Of a DNA stretch of 7,068 nucleotides, positions 1 through 4,249 are shown piece by piece (positions within the stretch are counted from its first letter, which is position 1; the number at the start of each line of letters is the position of its first letter). The position numbers were made by a program, and so were the translations under genes. This DNA comes from Ignavibacteriaceae bacterium (GTDB lineage Bacteria > Bacteroidota > Ignavibacteria > Ignavibacteriales > Ignavibacteriaceae): the NCBI GenBank assembly GCA_019912505.1, contig JAIOIM010000498.1, positions 1 through 7,068 of the forward strand, written 5' to 3'. The notes under the pieces were generated by a model. The model had not been told where the DNA came from, did not search any database, and saw nothing but the letters and a program-made list of their open reading frames with translations.

Positions 1-151
1 CTTTCCAAAGTTAATGAACGAATTATGTTTTTTGTTTTTTAATCATCTAATTCCATATTTATAAATCTTTAGCAACGATCCTTTATCAATTAATCCGCTC
101 TTATAACGCCAGAAAACCGTTAAATCTGTTCCACCATCCTAAATATTTTTT

Positions 152-181
152 AGTAACCCACGAGTTAATTCGTGGGTTACT
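152..181. repeat. Perfect 12-bp inverted repeat (REP-like hairpin)
   Basis: AGTAACCCACGA (152-163) is exactly complementary to TCGTGGGTTACT (170-181), with a 6-base loop GTTAAT. It lies about 45 bp past the stop of the minus-strand gene ending at 227, where a terminator could be expected. However, on the minus strand the stem is followed by a run of A rather than T, and on the plus strand by TTATTAA, so it is not a classical intrinsic terminator. A wider inverted repeat, AAACCGTT (114-121) and AACGGTTT (212-219), encloses it. From the shape I infer a repetitive extragenic palindrome. A structured 3' end of the upstream transcript is the alternative. Confidence 0.75.
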
Positions 182-226
182 TATTAATTGGCATATTTTA
201 TAACTGTTTCAACGGTTTAAGAATTT

Positions 227-1444
227 TTACTCTTTTACAATGGACATGTTTTTTTGAGCGGTCTCATTAATACTTTTTAAGTATCTCTGAATGGAAAGTA
301 GAACAAGTAATAAAGCTATAAAAGCAATTACGCCTATTCCGGCTGCTACACCATATAAACCGCGTAATCTAAATTCAACTTTCTTTAAAACGTTGGTTTG
401 ATATTCTATTTCGGCTTGCTGAAGCATTTGTTCGTAATTTGATTCGATGTTGCGGATGGCTCTATTACGTTCTCTGTTTTTGTTTACCATTAATCGATAA
501 TACTTCTTTAGAAGATTTGCTTGTTCTTTGCTCTCTATTTTTGGCAAATACATCAAAAATAAGTCAGTAGCTTGTTTTTGTTCGCTAAATCTATTATCGT
601 AATTTGAATAGTAGTTGCGAATAAATACTGCAAGTATTTCTCCCCTTATTGATTGATCAAATTTACCCAGCACACTGTTCACGTATTCAATAAATGATAT
701 TCCGTCATTAGGATTATTATTTGAAAAACTAACAAGATCATCTAAATCTCTGTAAGCATCTTTCCCCAGAAGTTTAACTGTTCCGGTTAGCAGATTGATC
801 GTACTAATGGTTGAAGGAACATCTGCTTTAGCCACATTGAAAATAATTCGTAAAACATATATTCTTTTATCTTCTGCGAAATTTTTTACACTATTATTGT
901 ATGCATCGAGTAACTGTTTCTTCTCTGCAAACGTAGTAGTGTTTAAATTGGAAAATATCTGATCTAATTGCTCGGTAATTCCCAATTGATCAACTCGCCA
1001 CTCTCGGTAATTTTCTGCATATGAAGTATTTTTATAATATAGATAATAAGACTCTCCATAAGGATAATACCAATGCCCTATATTATTCCATGAATAAAGT
1101 TCCGGTGGAATTAGTCTTTCTAGTTCTGCTGCCGATTTGTTATAATCATCAAATCCTTCGGTTGCATCAATGTTTTTTGAAGTTTCTACAACTGGCTGCT
1201 GTACAACGGGCGTTGTTTGAGCCACTTGTTTTTCTCCCTTCAATTCATCCAGCGTAACTTGCTCAACAGGCGGGTAAGGTTCTTTATCAACATTGGTTTT
1301 TGATGCCGGTAGAATCCCCCATAACAAAAATCCTATCCCGGCTATTACAGCCAAAGCAGCCAGACCAATGAAAACATGCCAAAAATACTGAGAAATTTTA
1401 AAAACGAATTTCTCTTCAAGGGTTGTTAAGAATTTTGATTTCAT
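227..1444 (-). CDS. Two-span membrane protein, large extracytoplasmic domain, unknown function
   Basis: I do not recognise the family of this 405-residue protein. Residues 1-20 are short and basic/amphipathic. A first membrane helix spans about 21-45 (FIGLAALAVIAGIGFLLW). A Pro/Val/Gln-rich linker follows at about 46-95 (PVVQQPVVE), then a segment very rich in Tyr and Trp at about 117-147. The middle is mixed helical. A strongly charged stretch at about 305-358 could form a coiled coil. A second membrane helix spans about 363-386 and is followed by a short polar tail. The predicted topology is both termini in the cytoplasm and about 315 residues outside the membrane. There is no lipobox and no catalytic motif that I can identify. 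The ATG at 1444 is firmly supported by AGGAG at 1450-1454 with a 5-base spacer. The gene stands alone, 385 bp from the next gene upstream. A sensor, a scaffold or an envelope-assembly part would all fit the architecture, but nothing in the sequence chooses among them. Confidence 0.9.
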   Translation of the reverse strand: MKSKFLTTLEEKFVFKISQYFWHVFIGLAALAVIAGIGFLLWGILPASKTNVDKEPYPPVEQVTLDELKGEKQVAQTTPVVQQPVVETSKNIDATEGFDDYNKSAAELERLIPPELYSWNNIGHWYYPYGESYYLYYKNTSYAENYREWRVDQLGITEQLDQIFSNLNTTTFAEKKQLLDAYNNSVKNFAEDKRIYVLRIIFNVAKADVPSTISTINLLTGTVKLLGKDAYRDLDDLVSFSNNNPNDGISFIEYVNSVLGKFDQSIRGEILAVFIRNYYSNYDNRFSEQKQATDLFLMYLPKIESKEQANLLKKYYRLMVNKNRERNRAIRNIESNYEQMLQQAEIEYQTNVLKKVEFRLRGLYGVAAGIGVIAFIALLLVLLSIQRYLKSINETAQKNMSIVKE

Positions 1445-1470
1445 TTGATCTCCTAAATTTAAAACGAATA

Positions 1471-1500
1471 CTTATTTAATTTAAAATCAGTTTAACTCAA
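1471..1500 (-). promoter_or_regulatory. Candidate Bacteroidota-type promoter of the 405-residue membrane protein gene
   Basis: On the minus strand, TTG (1500-1498) is followed after exactly 19 bases by TAAATAAG (1478-1471). The Bacteroidota primary sigma consensus is TTG-N19-TAnnTTTG, and the -7 box here matches it with two differences. Transcription would begin near 1464, just ahead of AGGAG at 1450-1454. The position between the upstream stem-loop and the ribosome binding site is sensible, but such matches arise easily in AT-rich DNA. Confidence 0.33.
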
Positions 1501-1525
1501 CGCGCTTACTCTATTTAACTTGAAA

Positions 1526-1548
1526 AACCACCTTCGAAGAAGATGGTT
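1526..1548 (-). terminator. Imperfect stem-loop with short U tract, possible minus-strand terminator
   Basis: AACCA-C-CTTC (1526-1535) pairs with GAAG-A-TGGTT (1539-1548) across a GAA loop. As minus-strand RNA the single C/A mismatch becomes a U-G wobble, giving a continuous 10-bp stem that ends in GGUUUUUC. This fits a modest intrinsic terminator that would insulate the 405-residue gene from transcription coming from the 60-residue gene. It lies about 280 bases beyond that gene's stop, which is far. Alternatives are a repeat palindrome or the core of an attC-like site. Confidence 0.4.
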
Positions 1549-1829
1549 ATGTGCCGTTAGCTATGCCAGTTTTGTAAAAGTTAATAAATGCTATCGTTAT
1601 AATTATTTTAGTCACAACAATGAGACTTTAAGGTAATTTTGAAAATTCACTTTCTGATCAATGTACCCTCCCCTTTAATTATTTTTCTTTAACTAACATG
1701 ATTAACCTTTTATTTTAATCTGGTTTTAGTTTTCAAATCAGATGTCAGACAAACTTTCAAAGCGACAAGAACTTTAAACTCAACAATTCATTTATTAAAC
1801 AAAAAATTGAAAGTTAAATGCAAGCGTAA

Positions 1830-2012
1830 TTAAGAGTCATTAGTATTACTTTTTTTATTGCGTTCTATTTCACGTCTTGAAAATTCTATCTCAAGAAGCT
1901 GCCGAATCTTTGCAGAATTGTCAGCCGTTCTTAGTATAGCCCATATAACCATTATGTTAATAACTAAAATTATTAATATTGGTATTAGTCCAATTCCTAA
2001 TATTGTTTCCAT
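1830..2012 (-). CDS. Small single-span membrane protein (60 aa), unknown function
   Basis: METILGIGLIPILIILVINI begins a hydrophobic helix running over about residues 3-27. It is followed by a highly charged region (about 29-60, with IRQLLEIEFSRREIER) that could form an amphipathic or coiled-coil helix on the cytoplasmic side. The frame stays open to a GTG at 2042, but the ATG at 2012 is preferred: AGGA at 2021-2018 sits 5 bases before it, and the protein then starts directly at the membrane helix. Small proteins of this layout are common among Bacteroidota hypotheticals. I cannot name a family and no catalytic residues are evident. A candidate promoter lies at 2088-2117, so it may be transcribed on its own. 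The 86-residue gene ends 135 bp upstream on the same strand. That it is a real gene rests on the membrane helix, the ribosome binding site and the promoter together. Confidence 0.68.
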   Translation of the reverse strand: METILGIGLIPILIILVINIMVIWAILRTADNSAKIRQLLEIEFSRREIERNKKSNTNDS

Positions 2013-2017
2013 CACAT

Positions 2018-2021
2018 TCCT
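2018..2021 (-). promoter_or_regulatory. Ribosome binding site that decides the start of the 60-aa gene
   Basis: AGGA on the minus strand (2021-2018) stands 5 bases before the ATG at 2012-2010. The GTG at 2042, which would give 70 residues, has no comparable upstream motif. A GTG at 2015-2013 directly before the ATG is too close to the AGGA. Confidence 0.6.
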
Positions 2022-2060
2022 GTACTTAATTTTGAAACACACGTTACTTTATAATTAAGC

Positions 2061-2085
2061 CTTGGGCATTACAAAAATGCCGAAG
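2061..2085 (-). repeat. Hairpin in the 5' leader of the 60-aa gene
   Basis: CTTGGGCATT (2061-2070) pairs with AATGCCGAAG (2076-2085) around loop ACAAA, giving a 6-bp core, one mismatch and 3 further pairs. If the promoter at 2088-2117 is real, this hairpin sits at the very 5' end of the minus-strand transcript, about 50 bases before the ribosome binding site. It is not followed by a T tract on either strand, so it is more likely a transcript-stabilising 5' stem or a chance palindrome than a terminator. Confidence 0.45.
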
Positions 2086-2087
2086 AA

Positions 2088-2117
2088 CATAACTATAGCA
2101 CCATATTATCTATGCAA
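2088..2117 (-). promoter_or_regulatory. Candidate Bacteroidota-type promoter of the 60-aa gene
   Basis: On the minus strand, TTG (2117-2115), exactly 19 bases, then TAGTTATG (2095-2088). Against TTG-N19-TAnnTTTG only one constrained position differs. Transcription would start near 2081 and give a leader of about 70 bases carrying the hairpin at 2061-2085. This is the best full promoter match I found in the window. Confidence 0.45.
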
Positions 2118-2147
2118 CATTTTACCCCAAACATTTATCGCTTCCCT

Positions 2148-2408
2148 TTAACGAGTACTTTGCAATCCTAAATTCTTATTATAATTATTAGCAGCAACTG
2201 CCGCCCAAATAATACACGTCGGATGGGTAATTATCAGCCCAAAGCCCAATGTAAGTATTCCAACTATGAAGCTAACAACAAGCATTATAACTGCACCGCC
2301 AACAGTTGAATAAAACATTCCCAAAGGACCAAAGAAAAAAGTTAGTAGTATAGTTACTAACATGCTTTTTTCATTTCGTACAATCACAGTTTGTGTTTGA
2401 TTTTCCAT
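2148..2408 (-). CDS. Small multi-span membrane protein (86 aa), TM2-like
   Basis: A polar N-terminus (residues 1-14) is followed by hydrophobic segments at about 16-34 (with LLTFFFGPLGMFYSTVGG), 38-60 and 63-75 (THPTCIIWAAVAANNYN), then a short polar end. The F-x-GPLGMFYST turn followed by a second helix and a closing IIW segment recalls TM2-domain and related short Bacteroidota membrane proteins, and I recall similar small hypothetical proteins there. This is a resemblance from memory, not a search result, and the role is unknown. The start at 2408 is supported by GAAGGA (2420-2415) with a 6-base spacer. It is not in a tight operon: about 930 bp without genes lie upstream, and 135 bp separate it from the 60-residue gene downstream. 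Confidence 0.85.
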   Translation of the reverse strand: MENQTQTVIVRNEKSMLVTILLTFFFGPLGMFYSTVGGAVIMLVVSFIVGILTLGFGLIITHPTCIIWAAVAANNYNKNLGLQSTR

Positions 2409-2581
2409 ACTAATTCCTTCTATTTTTTCCTACTCATTTGGCTTTTCGGTAACGCCCCGTTTTTTAATGTGGTTTCTGGTCTCCACTATAAATTAAAATA
2501 TATTTATTTGCTTTTCTTAACGATTAATTTAAACTCCTCCTAAACCAGTATTGTACTAAGTAGTAACTTTAAAACTATTAA

Positions 2582-2618
2582 GCAATAAGCATCCCTTTGA
2601 TAATCAAAGTATTATTGC
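2582..2618. repeat. Nested palindrome (two-tier stem-loop)
   Basis: The outer arms GCAATAA (2582-2588) and TTATTGC (2612-2618) are perfect complements. Inside them CTTTGA (2595-2600) and TCAAAG (2604-2609) pair around a 3-base loop TAA. An asymmetric internal loop of 6 bases on one side and 2 on the other separates the tiers. It lies about 175 bp upstream of the 86-residue gene. No T tract follows on either strand, so it is not a terminator. It could be a structured leader, a protein-binding palindrome or a mobile-repeat remnant. Confidence 0.55.
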
Positions 2619-3020
2619 ACGTAAACAGTCTCTCTTTTAAAAGCCTACCCAACTTTTAGGGAAATTAACTCAATCTAAGCACAGCTAAAAATTATTTTTT
2701 AAATGTATAATATTCGTATGGAATTTTCGCGTATCTGTATGCAGTCCTGTATTGCGCGACAGTAGAAATTTGATATCGAACCACGTAATCATGTAAATGT
2801 CAAGGTTTCTTTATCTAATTGATGTTAGTTTAATTAAATTATTTTTTATTTGCAAGCATCCACAATTTAATTTGGGTTAAAATGTGCAGGACTGAAAGAC
2901 GAGTATTACAATAAAAGCATTTCAAAAATAGCTGTAGTTAATCGATGTAAAAGAATCTTTCACCAACTAATCCTATTGCTTTTTTATAAAATATTTTTGA
3001 ACTGATTAAACATAGCTATT

Positions 3021-3179
3021 TAAAAACATCCTTAAAATTGCCGTCATCTTCAGATGTCGAACTGATTTGATGCCTACTATTATTGGGCTTTAGCCACTAG
3101 CGATAAAAACAAATTCGGCTAAAGCCAAAAACTTTTTATCCTTCCTATCCGTCCGCTAAAGCAGACGGCAATGTTTTTA
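3021..3179. repeat. Compound inverted-repeat element, candidate REP/MITE-like
   Basis: Four inverted pairs are stacked here. (1) The outer pair TTGCCGTC (3038-3045) and GACGGCAA (3164-3171) is perfect, and beyond it TAAAAACAT (3021-3029) pairs with ATGTTTTTA (3171-3179). (2) CATCT/AGATG (3045-3056) forms a small hairpin at the left end. (3) GGCTTTAGCC (3086-3095) and GGCTAAAGCC (3117-3126) are perfect 10-bp complements, and each is nearly self-palindromic. (4) CCGTC-C-GC / GC-A-GACGG (3149-3168) forms a hairpin at the right end. GATAAAAA (3102-3109) and TTTTTATC (3133-3140) also pair. No coding frame is inside. The organisation resembles bacterial interspersed palindromic elements or a small non-autonomous transposable element. 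Copy number elsewhere in the genome cannot be seen from here. Confidence 0.7.
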
Positions 3180-3260
3180 TTGATTTATTCTGCCAACACC
3201 ACCTGTTGCTAAGCCTGCATTATATAAAGTTTACGTTGCTCAAAACTCTCCGGTTTATGC

Positions 3261-3288
3261 CTTTCAACTTTCTACTTTGAACTTTCAA
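3261..3288. repeat. Imperfect 14-bp tandem repeat, two units
   Basis: CTTTCAACTTTCTA (3261-3274) is followed directly by CTTTGAACTTTCAA (3275-3288), with 12 of 14 positions identical. Pyrimidine-rich CTTTCAACTTTGAAC-type strings of this kind are, from memory, frequent intergenic filler in Bacteroidota/Chlorobiota genomes. A TTG codon inside it (3277) is in frame with yraN. Because it falls in the repeat, it is an unlikely start. Confidence 0.6.
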
Positions 3289-3342
3289 CTCACCTCCATT
3301 TATTTTATTTTAAAAGCAGTTAATAAACAGTCGAGATTTTTA

Positions 3343-3720
3343 ATGGAAGAATCAACACGAACCACGGGCGATGAGAGTGAAGATATTGCCGTAGATTATC
3401 TGCAGAATAACGGCTACGAAATTATTGAACGAAATTATCGTTTCGGTAAAATAGGCGAGATAGATATTGTAGCTAAAGACCCGCAAGACGGCTGCACAGT
3501 ATTTGTCGAAGTGAAATCGAGAAAGACAACTTATTACGGCACACCCGAAGAGGCAATAACAAAAAATAAACAGAAACAGATGCGAAAGATGGGAAAGCTT
3601 TATATTTATGATAAAGGTTATGACGAACTTCTATGCCGCTTTGATGTGGTAACTGTTTTAACGGGAGATGATAATAATCCGATTATAAATCATTACAAAA
3701 ATGTAATCCACCTCTATTAA
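3343..3720 (+). CDS. yraN: YraN/UPF0102 family protein, endonuclease-like fold
   Basis: From the ATG at 3343 the product is 125 residues, the usual size for UPF0102. The family order of motifs is present: GDESEDIAVDYL (9-20, the N-terminal G-x-x-x-E-x-x-A helix), GYEIIERNYR (24-33), GEIDIVAKD (38-46), VFVEVKSR (53-60), then G-x-P-E-E-A-I (66-72) with a Lys-rich helix, and RFDVV (99-103). Glu39, Asp41 and the Glu56-x-Lys58 pair form a PD-(D/E)xK-type nuclease core, as in Holliday-junction resolvases. The cellular role of the family is not well established, and nuclease activity is inferred from the fold. The frame extends upstream to a TTG at 3277, but those 22 residues do not look like family sequence and arise partly from a tandem repeat, so ATG 3343 is preferred. 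No strong Shine-Dalgarno precedes it. It converges with the acetyltransferase gene, with 14 bp between stop codons. Confidence 0.93.
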   Translation: MEESTRTTGDESEDIAVDYLQNNGYEIIERNYRFGKIGEIDIVAKDPQDGCTVFVEVKSRKTTYYGTPEEAITKNKQKQMRKMGKLYIYDKGYDELLCRFDVVTVLTGDDNNPIINHYKNVIHLY

Positions 3721-3734
3721 GAATTTGATTGATG

Positions 3735-4247
3735 CTATTTTATTTTCGCAAATAAAAATTCATCAACTGTTTTGCCGTTTTTGGTGATGGCTTTTTGCAG
3801 CCGCGCCTCAAAGTTGTAACCTGCTTTTTCAAGAACGCGGATTGATGATTTATTCCATTCGTAAACACCGGCGTATAAACGCACAATATCAAAATTATCA
3901 AACGCATAGTTTGTTACGGCTATCAGCGCTTCGGTTGCTACCCCTTTGCCCCAGTATTCTTCTCCCAGCCAATAGCCAATTTCGGCGGAGCGATGGTAAA
4001 CATCTTCTTTTATATTAAAACCAATACCGCCTACGGCAATGCCGTTAACATCTATTGCAAATATTGTTTTCGGATTTGTTAACTCTGTTTGTTTAATCCA
4101 ATTTTTTGCATCCTGCAAAGTATACGGGTGCGGAAAAAAGTCGCGCAGGTTAATCCAAATATTTTTATTATTTGCGTTGCGGGCAACTGATTCTTCATCG
4201 CCATCCTTAAAGTAACGGAGTTTGCAGGTTAGAAGAATCAGTTCCAT
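3735..4247 (-). CDS. GNAT family N-acetyltransferase, RimJ/RimL-like
   Basis: This 170-residue cytoplasmic enzyme is predicted to move an acetyl group from acetyl-CoA to an amine. Visible GNAT features are the N-terminal basic and Asp-rich strand-helix region with HPYTLQDAKNWI (40-51), the strand IFAIDVNGIAVGGIGF (62-77), EIGYWLGEEYWGKGVATEAL (89-108) containing the acetyl-CoA-binding GKGVATEA loop, and NKSSIRVLEKAGY (132-144), typical of the Acetyltransf_3 (RimJ/RimL) group. The usual members acetylate ribosomal-protein N-termini, small amines or antibiotics, and the substrate here cannot be read from sequence. The ATG at 4247 follows the uvrA stop codon (4252-4250) with only 2 bases between. 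A TTG at 4253 would instead overlap that stop and add two residues. Either arrangement suggests co-transcription and translational coupling with uvrA. No separate promoter was found. Confidence 0.92.
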   Translation of the reverse strand: MELILLTCKLRYFKDGDEESVARNANNKNIWINLRDFFPHPYTLQDAKNWIKQTELTNPKTIFAIDVNGIAVGGIGFNIKEDVYHRSAEIGYWLGEEYWGKGVATEALIAVTNYAFDNFDIVRLYAGVYEWNKSSIRVLEKAGYNFEARLQKAITKNGKTVDEFLFAKIK

Positions 4248-4249
4248 CT

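Larger units (their letters stand above)
1445..1829. other. 385-bp AT-rich intergenic region
   Basis: No coding frame here is convincing on either strand. Near the 405-residue gene it holds that gene's ribosome binding site, a promoter-like pair (1471-1500) and an imperfect stem-loop (1526-1548). The rest (about 1565-1829) is low-complexity AT-rich DNA in which I see no strong structure. Short motifs ACTCAAC and ATTTAAC/GTTAAAT recur at 1494-1519 and 1774-1816. They superficially resemble integron attC end boxes, but the pairing is weak. Confidence 0.6.
2409..3342. other. Gene-free region of about 930 bp, rich in palindromes
   Basis: No frame longer than a few dozen codons shows a credible start, ribosome binding site and protein-like composition together. 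Contents, left to right: the leader of the 86-residue gene; a purine-rich AGGAGGAG (minus, 2541-2534) with no start codon behind it; a nested palindrome (2582-2618); a short Tyr-rich open frame on the minus strand (2692-2799) that may be a relic; AT-rich sequence (about 2810-3000); a compound inverted-repeat element (3021-3179); and a tandem repeat (3261-3288). The region separates the membrane-protein block from the core genes and looks like a repeat-accumulating intergenic region. Confidence 0.65.

Noticed and set aside
2013..2042. GTG-started 70-residue version of the small membrane protein
   Set aside because: AGGA with 5-base spacing precedes the internal ATG at 2012, and nothing comparable precedes the GTG.
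1858..2058. Plus-strand frame opposite the 60-residue gene
   Set aside because: It is an antisense shadow: its apparent hydrophobic stretch mirrors the membrane helix of the minus-strand gene, and it has no ribosome binding site.
2440..2462. GGGGCGTTACC on the minus strand upstream of the 86-residue gene, resembling the end of an attC site
   Set aside because: No partner RYYYAAC box or imperfect long stem was found within the upstream 140 bases.
2534..2541. AGGAGGAG on the minus strand, a perfect Shine-Dalgarno match
   Set aside because: No ATG, GTG or TTG follows at a usable distance, and the next codons soon hit a stop, so it is probably chance or the trace of a lost start.
2703..2765. 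20-codon plus-strand frame starting at ATG 2703
   Set aside because: It is too short, has no ribosome binding site, and overlaps the possible relic on the other strand.
2999..3067. Direct repeat GAACTGATT (2999-3007 and 3059-3067), considered as a target-site duplication
   Set aside because: The copies do not flank the inverted-repeat element, because the second lies inside it. Chance in AT-rich sequence is sufficient.
3277..3342. TTG-started extension of yraN by 22 residues
   Set aside because: The start lies in a CTTTCAACTTT-type tandem repeat, the added residues do not look like the family, and ATG 3343 gives the standard family length.
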